NCBI GenBank assembly: GCA_021292165.1 | Contig: JAHFWL010000434.1 | Span: 620,001-684,000 of the forward strand | DNA from: Shinisaurus crocodilurus | Taxonomy: Eukaryota > Chordata > Lepidosauria > Squamata > Shinisauridae | DNA: 64,000 bases | Direction: 5' to 3' | Shown: positions 1 to 10,498 of the stretch, in pieces | Position numbering within the stretch: position 1 is the stretch's first letter | How the letters are laid out: each line of letters begins with the position of its first letter | The notes under the pieces: model-generated | The model's input: the letters and a program-made list of their open reading frames with translations, nothing else | Databases searched by the model: none | What the model was told of the DNA's origin: nothing | Translations under genes and position numbers: made by a program

Positions 1-152
1 GGCCAGTCATTGACTCTCTCAGCCTAACCTACCTCACAGGGTTGTTGTGAGGATAAAATGGAGAGGAGGAGGACTATGTCAGCCGCCTTGGGTTCCTTGC
101 AGGAAAAAAAGCGGGGTATAAATATAATAAATAAATAAAATAAATAATAAAT
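1..152 (+). mobile_element. Sauria-type SINE, 3' part
   Basis: Cut by the window start. It begins inside the conserved body (GGCCAGTCA..CTCAGCCTAACC) and ends in the TATAAATATAATAAATAAATA tail seen in the complete copy at 11896. The tRNA-like head lies outside the window. Confidence 0.9.
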
Positions 153-222
153 AAGGCTGGACTAGATGACTCCTAAGGTCCAACCTTAAAATCCTATGAT
201 CCTTTAATTCTATACTCTGGAT
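153..222 (+). mobile_element. CR1 LINE 3' tail fragment
   Basis: The phrase GGACTAGATGACTCC..AAGGTCCAACC followed by imperfect ATCCTATGATCC repeats is typical of a CR1 3' UTR and its octamer tail. Old and diverged; only the last ~70 bp remain. Confidence 0.6.
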
Positions 223-305
223 TCTATATTGCTACCTATTTGGGCATCCTTGGATGGAAAGGTGGTGCACAAATTTGCTTAATAGCTAGATAGATTAGAT
301 TTAGG

Positions 306-511
306 CAGGGGAGGCTGGTGACTCCTATTTTGCTGGGGCTCCTAATCCATTTCAGGCTTTATTCGGAGCTTTATAGGAGCTATTCATAATGCTGAACACC
401 ACCCCCAAAATAGGTTCACCACCACGGAGCACCATGGATAGCTCCTAGCTTCAAATAAAAGCTGCAATGGATTAGGAGCCTCACTGACTTAGGAGTCACC
501 AGCCTCCACTG
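306..511. mobile_element. Non-autonomous hAT fold-back element (GGAGGCTGGTG family)
   Basis: The ends are inverted repeats (CAGGGGAGGCTGGTGACTCC and its complement), and the arms pair over most of the length. The flanking octamers 298-305 and 512-519 match 7 of 8, the hAT target-duplication size. Related copies: 11203, 33992, 44445, 60143, 62112 and a fragment at 35166. Confidence 0.8.
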
Positions 512-540
512 CATTTAGGAGGCTTGAAAGTGGTTTGACA

Positions 541-606
541 GTCCAATCCAAAGCATGTTTACTCAGAAGTAAGTCCTACTGAGTTCAGTGCTGCTTTCTT
601 CCAAGT
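541..606. repeat. Half of the CAATCC..ACTCAGAAGTAAGTCC dispersed repeat
   Basis: Matches one arm of the palindromic family best seen at 10499-10592 (AAGCATGTNTACTCAGAAGTAAG). The other arm is missing. Confidence 0.6.
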
Positions 607-1650
607 AAATGAGAACAAGATTCCAGCCTAGAAATGACTTCCCTTCCCATGGTGCACACATATTTCTTTTGTCTCGTTATTGTCTCTGGTCAAACAGGTT
701 TTGCAGGTTTTTGAAACAATACCCCCCAACACACAAAAGCCTTGCAAAACCTATTTACTTGAGTCAAAAGTGGGATGAGTTCACCCACCACACCCAGCAA
801 TCTCCCTTTCAACTCGGGGGTGGGGTGGGGGGAAATCTACTGTTCATCTCCAGCCTGTTGGAGGTTGACTAGACAGAGCATGGTTTTCCTCATGGGCAGG
901 TTTTACAGCGGTAACATTTGCATTAATCCCCTTCCAGAGGAGGCATCTCCAATTAAGATGCAGTTAATGTGCATTAACTGATAATTGCAATCAACAAATA
1001 GATGACTGATTCCTGCCTTAGAGCCAAACTAGACAAAATGTTGAGATATCTATGATCTGATCTTTTAAAAAGTTAAATGTTAAAAGCAGCTGCTGTACGT
1101 GTGTGGGGTAGGGAGGGGTGATGCGGCCTGGAAACTGATCGGGTCTGTGGCACTGCAGGGTGGGGGGAACATAACCTTTTTCTCCATTCTGTTGTCCTGA
1201 TCTAACAGGCCTCCCAGCTGTAGCTTACCCCATGGGTGAAAAGTAGCCACTTGATGGGGCCTATTTAGATTGGGAAAATAGTACTAGTGCCACAGCTCCC
1301 ATTGATTAAGGTTCCTTCACAGTTGCTTTTAACTTTCAAAAGTCATATACACAGGAGTTCTGATCATGAATTTCCAAACATCCCTCCTCTTTGATACATA
1401 CTTTGAACAGATAAAAGTGAAGGGCCTAGAAATCTGGCTTGAACCAGTAATTTGTTGAGAGGTTCGCAAATTACTTGTACTCTTTCGATGCCTTGTCACA
1501 TTCTCATCTGAATAATGAACACAATAATTAGGATTATGTTCTCAATATAAGAGAGGCAAGCTCAGTACCAAGTTTATCTCATATGCCGTGTATGCCATCA
1601 TTCTTAACTTTTCATGCACTCATGCCAGTGCACAATGAGGATGTGCAGAA
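607..1650. other. Anonymous sequence
   Basis: No coding, RNA or recognisable repeat signal seen. Short frames here have no family features. Contains G-rich runs near 821-833 and 1120-1165. Confidence 0.5.
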
Positions 1651-1651
1651 A

Positions 1652-1890
1652 CCATAAGAACATAAGAAGAGCCCTGATGGATCAGACCAAAAGGTCTATA
1701 TCTAGTCCAGCATCCTATATCCCACAGTGGGCAACCACATACCTATGGGAAACTCACAAGCAGGACATGGACATGAGGTCAATAGCCTTCTCAGGCTGTG
1801 GTCCTCCAGAAACTGGTATTCAGAAGCACGATCCTGCCTCTAAAGCCCTGGAGGTGTCATATATCCATCCACGTCCCCAAGGAGAGGCCA
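1652..1890 (-). mobile_element. L3/CR1-like LINE 3' end
   Basis: Starts with the complement of the TTCTTATGTTCTTA terminal motif and runs through the ATCAGACC..CTAGTCCAGCATCC and GAAACTCACAAGCAGGACATG blocks. These align block by block with the plus-strand copy ending at 22228. Diverged. Confidence 0.75.
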
Positions 1891-2724
1891 AAATTGCAAA
1901 TAGGTGCATCGATCCATCAACAAACCAGTTCTATCAGTTGTCGCCTCCATCAGGAGAAGGTCTTTCGTAAAGCAAATGGGTTAGTGCTGTGCCAGAAATT
2001 TCTTCCACATTTTTGTTGACCATGCTCAACAAAAAGTTTGATAGAAAAGAAATTGTTTTCAAAAAGGAATTCAAAGGAGAAGAAATTCTGGAGAAATTCT
2101 CATGGGTTGGGTTCCGGGTCCTTGTGCTTACCTTATTTAGGAGGTAGCCAAGGAGTGCGTGTGAGTGTCCTGTCTTTCATTGTACAATAATCTCTCTGGC
2201 AACCTGGAGCCTCTTCGGCTTCCCACACTTCAGCTAAAGCCCAGGGGAAGACATCATGAGGTAATTCCTCCCATGGGGGCTTTTTCAGTTCAGGAAGAGC
2301 AGGTGGTGTGGGAGGCTGCAGAGCAATGGAGAGATGTGTAAGAGAAAGAAAACACACATGCACGGCACCCTCACCATCTTGCAGTAATCAGGTAAGCTCA
2401 AAAACACCAACAGAAGAAATTCAAAATAAATTGTAAAATGCCCTGAGAATGATGCAGAAAAGTGATGCACAGTTGATGCTGCAGTCACTTCTTGCAGCGG
2501 CAGCAGGAAAAAAACAAAAACCCTTCAGAAAATAGAAGGATTCCATGCTACAACAACCCCTGCCAATAGTGAGTCATGTCTGTGAGAAACTGTTGGAGAA
2601 TTTCTCCTCCTCTTGGAGAAATCCAGTGACATTCAATTTCTCTGCCCGCAAATAGTCTGGAGAATTTTGAGGGGCCATTTGCGTACAGCCCTAGTCCGAA
2701 TTCCCCATTCAAGGCCAGGCCACC
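1891..2724. other. Anonymous sequence
   Basis: No gene or named repeat recognised. Between 2130 and 2500 there are pyrimidine-rich minus-strand frames without domain features. Confidence 0.45.
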
Positions 2725-3516
2725 CAGGGCCGGCGCTACCGCTAGGCCAACTAGGCGGTTGCCTAGGGCGCGTAGCGGAAGAGGGCGCAGAACGCTGCGC
2801 TCCTCTTCGCTGCCGGCACGCTCCTGCCCTGCCCGCCCGCCCTCCTCTCCGAGAAAGCCAGGTAAGTGCGCCCGGAGTAGTGGTGGGGCCGAGCCTGGGA
2901 GCCTCCCCCCTACCTTGCCTCGCCTCCGCGCCGCCTCCCACCTCGCCTCGCTTCACCTCTGCGCCGCCTCCCCCGCCTCGCCTCGCTCGCCTCGCCGCCT
3001 CCCCCACCCGCGCCGCCTCCCCGCCTCGCCTCGCCTCGCTTCGCCTCTGCGCCACCTCCCCCCCACCTCGCCTCGCTTCGCCTCTGCGCCACCTCCCCCC
3101 CACCTCGCCTCGCTTCGCCTCTGCGCCACCTCCCCCCCCTCGCCACCTCCCCCCCGCCACCTCCCCCCCTCGCTTCGCTTCAACTCTCCTCCGCGCCGCC
3201 TCCCCCGACACCTACCTTCTCCGTGCTGTTTCCGGAGCCCCGCCCGCGCTCTGTTTTGGCGGGAAGTACCAGGGCAACAGGGCTTAAACAGCCCTGTTGC
3301 TCTGGTTTCCCCCGGCGAAAAACAGAGCACGGGGGTCCCTTTTCGGAGGAGGCGTCGGACTGGGAAGGTAGGTGGGGGGGCGGCAGCGTGCGGGGGGGGG
3401 GTCCGGTGGAGGTTGCAGAGCAGGGCTGCTTTCCGGAGCCCCCCCCACGGCACGAGGGGGGGCGCTAAATATAATGTAGCCTAGGGCGCCGGCCAAACTG
3501 CCCTGCACCGGTCCTG
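2725..3516. mobile_element. GC-rich non-autonomous hAT element with internal tandem repeats
   Basis: Terminal segments CAGGGCCGGCGCTACC..GCCTAGGGCG and CCTAGGGCGCCGGCC..CACCGGTCCTG match the two ends of the 165-bp element at 18932. Flanking octamers 2717-2724 (AGGCCACC) and 3517-3524 (CGGCCACC) agree 7 of 8. The interior is very GC- and CpG-rich and carries a CGCCTCGCTTCGCCTCTGCG-type tandem repeat (about 2935-3200). The long open frames on both strands follow from absence of stops in this composition, not from a gene. Confidence 0.75.
2925..3200. repeat. GC-rich tandem repeat (CCTCGCCTCGCTTCGCCTCTGCGCC unit)
   Basis: Repeated units of roughly 30-47 bp built from CCTCGCCTCGC and CTCTGCGCCACCTCCC blocks, inside the hAT element. 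Purine/pyrimidine asymmetry is extreme and CpG density high. Confidence 0.8.
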
Positions 3517-3964
3517 CGGCCACCCCAACATACTTTACAACAAGGAACAATATATTGTTGCTGGGAGAAAATTTATCCCCCCCCCCAGCTACTGTGAGTA
3601 TTGCAGCTAAGCTATGAGGAAGCATTGAATTCTGCCGGGGGGGGGGGGGAGATGATGCCAGCATCTCCGCTAATAAAAAAAGTGCCTGCACTACATCTCT
3701 GCAAGTCCTGGCTCCAATATACCACTGCTTGCTGGGGAAGGGGAGAGTATGTTAGGGGGCCTGGCAGGGAGAGTATGTTGGGGGGGGCTGGCATGGACAG
3801 TTTCTGGGGACAGCAAAGGCAGGCGGGAGTGGGCGGGGGCATTTTTCTGAGTGGGCTTTTCTGAGTTCAGGGCGACTGGTCGGAAGGGCTGCAACAGACG
3901 GGGTGGATGCTGGTTCTTCTTCTCCAGCTCAGATTTTGATTCGAGATAGAGGAGAATTTGGAGG
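3517..3964. other. Anonymous sequence with G and C homopolymers
   Basis: Contains C9 near 3578 and a G13 run at 3637-3650, plus G-rich stretches to 3840. No gene recognised. Confidence 0.5.
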
Positions 3965-3972
3965 CTTTAAAA

Positions 3973-4305
3973 CAGGGGTGTTGAACCTGTTTGAGCCCCG
4001 AGGACCAAACTCCATTTCAGAGAAGCCCTGGGAGACTACTTTCCGGTGGTGGGTGGAGCTGAAGGCAAAAGGTTGTGGGACCAAAAATACCAGCCTACTG
4101 TAGCTCACAGCTCTTACTGCCAGTAAGTACTTAGGAGAGGCATTTCAACCTTTTAGAATGGGGAAAAAACTGGACAAAAGCTGGGAAACCACCAAAGAAT
4201 CGGCGGGCGGGGGAAAGGGGAAGGATGTGTGGCCTTCTGCGGAACCCCAGAGGGCCAAATTTGGCCCCCTGGTGGGGCCACTGGGCCTGAGGTTTTTCAC
4301 CCCTG
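3973..4305. mobile_element. Non-autonomous hAT element (CAGGGGTGTTGAACCT family)
   Basis: Ends CAGGGGTGTTGAACCTG and GGTTTTTCACCCCTG are imperfect inverted repeats. A perfect 8-bp target duplication CTTTAAAA flanks it (3965-3972 and 4306-4313). Internally near-identical in layout to 45475-47132 and 56172-56500. Confidence 0.9.
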
Positions 4306-4313
4306 CTTTAAAA

Positions 4314-4949
4314 GCGAAACTCTTGTTTGAGGTGAGCTCTTACAAGCTCCCATAGTTTGTATCCTGAAGCTGACTCAGGAGAACTTTACTGGCACCTCTT
4401 GCGGAAAGTCCAGAACCCCAGTGATTTTTGAAATGTTATTTTATTTCATTTCATTTTACAGTACAAGGGCAATTGAAGCTTGTGTCATAAGCAGCCCAAT
4501 TCACCTGTCTGAAAAGGTCTGCTTTGTGAAGGGTAGGGGGAGAAACGACTTTGCGTAGAGAAAATGAATTAACAGCATGGGCTGAAGTGCACAAGGAAGA
4601 AAGGATTTATTAAATAGTTCTGCAGAGGCGATAAACATTAGGGGGAACCTAATGGAGCAGAACTTCTAAGTGAAAACCCATGAAAGGGGGGAAACCAATT
4701 TCAAGGTAATGCTTTTATATTTACATAGCTCTGGAAATGGACAGCGGAGCTCACTGTTGATTGGAGGGGAAGGGCTGCCCAACTGGACTGTTTTCTGCAA
4801 GCATTTCTGTTTGGCTGTTTGCTATTTTGGGGGGTTAAAGCAAGACTGCTCGATTAGTGGTTAAAGAAACTAAACCTTAAAGTTCAGCTAAAGTTAAAGA
4901 AAGAGACAAAGGGCATGGCTGTGGGTGACTTTGCTTCTTGCTTATAAAG
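4314..4949. other. Anonymous sequence
   Basis: No gene or clear repeat. AT-rich stretch at 4425-4460. Confidence 0.45.
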
Positions 4950-5266
4950 CAGGTCCTCAAACTTTTTGGGTTGATGGACATATTTGGAATTTTGAGAGAA
5001 TATTACGGGCGCTCACACAAAATGGCTGCCATGATGGGCACGGCCAGTCACAAAATGCTCATTTTACAAAAGGCAAACTGGTCAGACTGAAAGAAAAGTA
5101 ACTTGCCCAAGAACCTAACTACATTGGTGGGGTCTGAGCTCCAAAACCACACTTTTAAAATTTAAGATATAAAATAAAAATCAGGAGGGGCAGGGAGCCT
5201 GGTGGGCACCAAGAGATGTGTCTGTGGGCACATTGGTGCACATGGGCACCACATTGGGGACACCAG
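4950..5266. mobile_element. Non-autonomous hAT element (CAGGTCCTCAAACTTTTTGG family)
   Basis: The left end resembles the hAT consensus CAGNGGTCCCCAA; the right end is TTGGGGACACCAG. Flanking octamers TTATAAAG (4942-4949) and TTATACAG (5267-5274) match 7 of 8. The CACAAAATGGCTGCCAT motif and the GTGGGCACCAAGAGATGTGT stretch inside are typical of this family in squamates. Confidence 0.75.
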
Positions 5267-5337
5267 TTATACAGCGACAGTTCACAGCGCATATAACACA
5301 TTTGTGTCTGATTCTTTGCTCCATATTAGAAGTGCAT

Positions 5338-5550
5338 CTTATTTTTTTTATTATTATATTTATTATATTTATACCCCACCATTTTTCCTACAAGGAACCC
5401 AAGGCAGCTTACATAATCATCCTCCTCCTCCTCCTCCTCCTCCTCTCCATTTTATCCTCACAACAACCCTGAAAGGTAGGTTAGGCTGAGAGACAGTGAC
5501 TGGCCCAAAGTCACCCAGTGAGTTTCATGGCCGAGCGGGGACTAGAACCT
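5338..5550 (-). mobile_element. Sauria-type SINE with expanded CTC tract
   Basis: Complement of the SINE body: TATTTATACCCCACC tail, GGAACCCAAGGCAGCTTAC, CTCACAACAACCCTG, then GTGAGTTTCATGGCCGAGCG. A (CTC)n expansion (about 5421-5446) sits where the master has GGAGGAGGA. The tRNA-like head is degraded after 5550. Confidence 0.88.
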
Positions 5551-5599
5551 GAACCTATTTCACATGGCTACGCTGGTATTGTATTTCCTACAATAAACA

Positions 5600-5600
<1 letters not shown>

Positions 5601-5654
<54 letters not shown>
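5601..5654. repeat. (ATC)n microsatellite
   Basis: About 18 uninterrupted ATC units, ending in CATCTTCAG. Any open frame across it encodes only Ser, Asp, His or Ile runs. Confidence 0.97.
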
Positions 5655-6249
5655 TTCAGTGTTTTTACCCCACCCTTCAAACATGTTCCCAGGGCAGCTT
5701 ACAAAGTTACAAAATGAAATAAACATAATAAAAAAAAATGTGCAAACACAAACGTAAGGACAGAAATTCCACAAAAGGCAGAAATTTAAAAGACACACAA
5801 AGTGTGAAGAGCAGACATGCATCCTTAAACACTTGGAGCTATACACTGGGAAGCCTTGATTAGCTGGGGCTCCTTGGCACGGGTCCATTTCATATTTAGG
5901 GGTGAGCATCTGCTACCAGCTCAGCGGAATATTACGTAACTGCAGACAAGCCAGTTGAAAATTCCCCAGAGTGGTTCTTAATCAGCCAATGTAGAAATCG
6001 TGCATTGTGTGTGCTGACTGCTTCCATTATGCTTCCATTGCCATTTTTATAAATCAGATTATGCTGGCCTACCAAAGACATTTTACTTAGGACGAAAGAA
6101 AAATGTGGAAAGACCTGTCAAGGCGAATAGTGGTTGCTGGTGTGTACTCCGTTACTACCTAATATTTGGAACATACCAGGCAACTAAACCTGGCACCATA
6201 TTCTTTGGATCTCCAAGCATGACCAAATACTGAGTTTTTACATCCCACA
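5655..6249. other. Probable LINE 3' debris, unclassified
   Basis: GTTTTTACCCCACCC..CAGGGCAGCTTACAAAGTTAC resembles a reversed L2-type 3' end. The remainder is anonymous. Confidence 0.35.
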
Positions 6250-6590
6250 AAAGTGGACAACTTCCAGGGGTCAGAGGGCTGCACCCGTGCTCCCTGCTGC
6301 CACCTTAATTGCCACCACTGTGGTGGCGGCAGAAAAGTGACAATTTTGCTTGAAAATATATCTTGTTTGGAAGCAGGATCACACTCCCAGGAGGCTTCTG
6401 GGAGCATTATTTTGCTTCCAAACAAGATGCATGCTCCCCGCGCCCCTGTTTTCAAGCAAAATTACTGCTTTTTAGCCATGGTGGCAAATTCAGTGATAGC
6501 ACGGGACAGTGGGAGCTGCAAAAAAAACAACCCCCCCAAAAAACCTCCACCCAAAAACCAGGAAGGGCACCTGCAGGTTGCCCACCCCTG
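6250..6590. mobile_element. hAT-like element with internal hairpin
   Basis: The right end CAGGTTGCCCACCCCTG matches the terminal repeat of the GGGTGGGCAACCT hAT group; the left end is not clear. Arms 6340-6390 and 6392-6470 pair (TTTTGCTTGAAAA with TTTTCAAGCAAAA, CTTGTTTGGAAGCA with TGCTTCCAAACAAG), making a large interrupted palindrome. Confidence 0.55.
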
Positions 6591-6672
6591 AGTTATAAGG
6601 AGATGACATAAAGCATTCCACTTTGCAAGGACAACTACCGGTACCTTTCTGCATTCACCCAATGCTCTAGTA

Positions 6673-6816
6673 CAGGGCTCTCCAACCTTGGGTCCCCAGA
6701 TGTTGCTGCCTTGCTGGCCTACAGCTCCCAGAATACCCAGCCAGTATGGCTAATGGCAAGGGATTCTGGGAGCTGTAGTCCCGCAACATCTGGGGACCCA
6801 AGGTTGGAGAGCCCTG
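6673..6816. mobile_element. Palindromic hAT MITE (CTCTCCAACCTTGGGTCCCC family)
   Basis: Near-perfect fold-back: CAGGGCTCTCCAACCTTGGG at the left, its complement at the right. Target duplication CTCTAGTA/CTCGAGTA (6665-6672, 6817-6824), 7 of 8. Same family as 8839, 22636, 31604 and 34208. Confidence 0.9.
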
Positions 6817-6824
6817 CTCGAGTA

Positions 6825-7242
6825 GGAACTTTGCACTTTTTTGTTTGAGGAAGGATTCTCCTTTGGTTACTTGGGAGATCTCTTCTCTCTCTCTCTCTCT
6901 GTGGAAATGCTACTGATGTGGTGTACTGCATCTTAACGGACTTGCACACTCTCCATGCTACAACTATTATGCAACAGATTCCTACTACAACTACGGCTAT
7001 GATGGACTCCCATGAAGGGTAGACTAAATCTGTGGGTTGCTGCATCTCTGCAGTCTGGTTTGCTTGCTTGACTGCTGCTTCTCCTGGCTGCTTCTCTAAA
7101 CTGTGTTCTGTGGGTGACAGAGAGACTTGTCCTAGTCCCCCCCGTATTATAACATTTTAAAGTTAACATTTCAAAGTTTGCTCTGTGGTCCTTTTTGGCC
7201 AGACCCCAAGAGATGAGGCACGGTCATTTGTTTTGCCTATAA
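6825..7242. other. Anonymous sequence with (TC)n tract
   Basis: Pyrimidine microsatellite at about 6883-6900; otherwise nothing recognised. Confidence 0.45.
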
Positions 7243-7710
7243 TAAACCATTGCGGCGCAATCCAAAGGGGCTGCGTGTGTAACCCCCTGAGCTTGGGAGG
7301 ATTATGGGCATCCTATGCAGAGCAGGAGGAACGTGGAGGCGAAGGTCTCCTCCATGCTCCTCCTGCTCTGCAAAGCTACGGCTGATTTTGGCTGTTTAAC
7401 TGCAGCACTTTGGAGGGGGAGGGAAGGAGGCTGAGGTGCCACCAGAATATGTCATATCTTGGCGGCACTGGTCTCCTGCCCTCTCTGCCCCATTCATTAA
7501 CCCCTTCTCCGAGGTTGCTCTTACGACCTCAGAGAAGCAGCCAGTGTAGTTCTTTCTGTGCCGGGGGTGGGGGGTGGGGGGAGGCGATCTGAGCACAGAT
7601 CCCCAGATTTGTTGCCGGAACTCTTTTTCAACCTTGGATCTGGGAATCCGAAAAATCCTATGGCCCCCTAGACCCTGCAGGGCCATAGGATTGCTCTGTG
7701 GGTTGCTTAA
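7243..7710 (+). repeat. Unclassified ~460-bp dispersed repeat, copy 1
   Basis: Aligns over its whole length with 32980-33450: GGAGGATTATGGGCATCCTATG, CATGCTCCTCCTGC, AGGGAAGGAGGCTGAGGTGC, CCCTTCTCCGAG and GAAAAATCCTATGGCC occur in the same order. A reverse copy lies at 51030-51327; fragments at 36115 and 41630. Ends carry CAATCC/GGATTG motifs like other non-autonomous elements here. No coding capacity seen. Confidence 0.7.
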
Positions 7711-8382
7711 TATAAAGTGCATGCATCTTTTGCTTTTGTGGGCTTCTTTCTCCATCAAAATTGCAAGCATGCCTTCATAGGAACAGTGTTAGAGCACTGT
7801 CAAGCATCTTAGGAGGGATGAAATGAAAATGTCAAATGTCAAAATTTGCTTTTGCAATGGCATTTTGTGGAATATTTTTTTTAAAAATAATAATCCTGTG
7901 GGTGAATTTCAAGGCAATAATGCTACCCATAAGCTTGCTAAGTACAACAGCCTTCATCCTAAGCTGTTTTCCTGATCATGCAAGGGGGATACTTTTTGCC
8001 AATGCTCCCCTCAAACTGCAGACAGTACCCCATTCAATATCCCATACCATTCCCAACAATCCCCAACCTCTAGTGCATGGAGATTGACAGTGGCACACAG
8101 GAAGTTGCAAAGGGAAGGGGGAAGCAGAAAAGCCCTGTTCGATCAATGTGAACTCTGTTTTGTTCATGGAAGGGAAGTTAGGATTCAAGCCAGCATCTCG
8201 ATATCTTGTTTTTCCTCCCTAAAATAAAATAAAAATAAAACTCTGAATCTAAGAACTTTTAATCACTGGGGAAATAATCCATCTCCTCCTGCAGGTGCAA
8301 CAATGCCTATAAGAGAGGATTTACCCTGGGTCCCCAGGGAACCCATCACTCCTACCTCCCTGGGTGTAGTGCCAGGCACAGG
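7711..8382. other. Anonymous sequence
   Basis: No gene or recognised repeat. AT-rich patches at 7868-7892 and 8220-8240. Confidence 0.45.
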
Positions 8383-8565
8383 GCTGGCCCTACCATTAGG
8401 CAGAGTGAGGCAGCCGCCTTAGGCAGCAGATGTTTGGTGGGGAGCATGGAGCTGTGAATGACACGTGGCTTGCTCTGTGCCCGCTAAGCTAGCCTGCTGC
8501 CCTTCACAACGCTTTGGGCCAACCCTAGCCAAGCGCAGTGCAATGTCCTCAGCCATTTGGCTCAC
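8383..8565. repeat. GGCTGGCCCTACCATTAGGCAG repeat fragment
   Basis: Shares GGCAGAGTGAGGCAGCCGCC and CTAAGCTAGCCTG with 58126-58385, and its terminal block resembles the hAT element ends at 2725 and 18932. Probably a related non-autonomous hAT. Confidence 0.5.
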
Positions 8566-8674
8566 TGGGAGCCTTGAATGACTTTCCATCTGCCAGAAGC
8601 CTTCAGTGTGCACGCTTCCTTGAGATGCATGGGTTTTTGGAAAACTTGGAGATGCATTGTGAGAGAATCCATGG

Positions 8675-9028
8675 CTTTTAATTGTGATGGCTACATGCTA
8701 TCTCCAGGATCAGAGGCTCTGAATGCCAGTTGCTGGGGAACATGGGTGGGAGAGAGCTGTCACCCTCATGTTGTGCTTCTGGGCTTCCTATGGGCATCTG
8801 TTGGCCACTGTGGGAACATAATGCTGTACTAGATAGACCAGTGTTCTCCAACCTTGGGTCCTCAGATGTTTTGGCCTACAACTCCCAGCATGCCCCAGCC
8901 AGCATAGCTGGCTGGGGCATGCTGGGAGTTGTAGGCCAAAAAACACCTGGGGACCCAAGGTTGGAGAACACTGAGATAGACCTTTGGCGGAGTTTGGCCT
9001 GCTTCAGCATGGCTCTTCTTATGTTCTC
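8675..9028 (+). mobile_element. L3/CR1-like LINE 3' end, interrupted by a MITE
   Basis: GATGGCTACATGCTATCTCC, GTTGCTGGGGAACATGGGTG and the terminal GCATGGCTCTTCTTATGTTC correspond to 22026-22225. The hAT MITE 8839-8973 splits it at ACTAGATAGAC/CTTTGG; removing the MITE and one TSD restores the family sequence. Confidence 0.85.
8839..8973. mobile_element. Palindromic hAT MITE with perfect 8-bp TSD
   Basis: 135 bp. The arms are almost exact complements, ending CAGTGTTCTCCAACC and GGTTGGAGAACACTG. The duplication AGATAGAC (8831-8838, 8974-8981) is 8 of 8. Inserted in the L3-like LINE, so younger than it. Confidence 0.95.
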
Positions 9029-9068
9029 AAAAATACTGCCCTGCCCTGCCGGATTGTTATAAGGATGA

Positions 9069-9415
9069 CCAGTGCCGGCTCCAGGTTTTGGAGGGCCCTT
9101 GGGAAAGACACCTTCAATGGGCCCCCTCCCTCAGCGAGTCTACCTTCTCACTTCCATTGCCACCATATGCTTTTGTTTCTCATCTTCTTTTTCATCATTG
9201 TCACCACTTGCTTGCTTGACAGGCAGGAATCCAGAGAGCAAGAAGGCAGTGGCATCTACTGCTCCTTCTTCTCACCACCACCACTGTCTGGGCCAGACTG
9301 AGAGGCAGGTGAATCAGCAGGTTGCGTGCAATGGTGAAGAGGAGGAGTAAATCCAGGGGGCTCTCATGCATGGGCCCCTGTTGGGGTGTCCCAACAGGGG
9401 CCCACAGGTGTCCAA
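9069..9415 (+). repeat. CAGTGCCGGCTCCAGG dispersed element, copy 1
   Basis: Begins CAGTGCCGGCTCCAGGTTTT. The interior (TCTTTTTCATCATT, TTGCTTGACAGGCAG, GGCCAGACTGAGAGGCAGGTGAA) aligns with the complement of 13303-13577. Probably another non-autonomous hAT; the right end is not clear. Confidence 0.6.
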
Positions 9416-9420
9416 TCATG

Positions 9421-9862
9421 CCTACCCTCAGTGCAGGCCCTCATAAGGTACGGTACATGTCGCACTGTGAACACACTAGGGCACACACTACACAGAAGGA
9501 AATACGTGAGCTGTCATTTATTTCTTCACGTGGATCTCCTTTGGTGGGGCTATTCAGCCATACCTTGCAAAAATCACACAAATAGCAGACAATGGAGAGG
9601 GATAAGAAAACCATTATCTCCCTGGTTTCACGATGTTGTTGGGTTTTCCCCTCTGGCCCTCTCCTTCTTCACAGAGATTTTATCCATTCACGCTCTGCAA
9701 CTAAAAAAAAAAAAAACTTTTGTTTTACTTTTTTGTTTTTTGTAAGTCCTGCAGTGATCCAAAGACACTTTCTATGTGCCAAGTGTTGCTATTTTGAGCA
9801 GGGGCGGTTAGGTGGTTGCTATGGGGCTATCCATCAGTGGGCTTTTAAAAAGAGAAACTAAG
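9421..9862. other. Anonymous sequence
   Basis: Nothing recognised besides an A13 run near 9704-9716. Confidence 0.45.
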
Positions 9863-9863
9863 C

Positions 9864-9895
<32 letters not shown>
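9863..9895. repeat. (GAT)n microsatellite
   Basis: About 11 uninterrupted TGA/GAT units. It creates poly-Asp or poly-Met frames that are not genes. Confidence 0.95.
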
Positions 9896-10498
9896 ACTGT
9901 ACTCGCCATCAGCCTTGTATCTCCTGCATATTTTACTCGAACAACAAGCCTGGCTGAATCTACGCTCTGTTGCCCTTTCTCCACTATGCCATCCTTGGGG
10001 CCTGCAGGAAGGAGATAGGGGCTTTTTGAGTTGGGTGCGTGGGTGCGTGAGGGGGGCTCTTTGCTCACCTACAGATAGCTCCAGTATCAGAAGCAGCTGT
10101 TTAGACAGCTCCTCCAGCCTCATTTATCCTACGGGAGGCGTGGGCGGGCGGGTAGGGAATCCAAGCCCTTTCTTCGCAATTGTCTCCGCGCTCCTTTTGA
10201 GCAGTAAATACAACGCCCCATTCACTGATTTCTCAAGCCGTAAGATGGATCGCACCCCCCCCCCCTTCATCTCGCAGAGAAGGCACGTTCGGAACGTACA
10301 GGGGGTGGGTGACGGCCGGGGGGGGGGGGGCGAGCCTGCGTGCACACGCGCACAAGCTAATCCGGTTTCACGTCTTCCTTCCCCATTCATTCATAATAAC
10401 TTGCCTTTGCCTGGCTGCCTCTGTGATCTTTTTCACGACCTCGTTGCTTCTCTAACTCCGATTGCAAACGCTTAAAGCAACAACATATCCCACGTCTG
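9896..10498. other. Anonymous, moderately GC-rich sequence
   Basis: C-runs at 10255-10265 and a G-run at 10319-10331. A 203-codon open frame spans this stretch but starts in the microsatellite and shows no domain. Confidence 0.45.

Noticed and set aside
2613..3484. Long overlapping Pro/Ser/Arg-rich open frames on both strands
   Set aside because: They lie in the GC-rich tandem repeat of a hAT element; frames are open on both strands because the composition lacks stop codons.
5518..5909. Poly-Ser / poly-Asp proteins
   Set aside because: Encoded by the (ATC)n microsatellite and a reversed SINE.
9864..10475. 203-codon open frame
   Set aside because: Begins in a (GAT)n microsatellite; no domain, and a comparable frame exists on the other strand.
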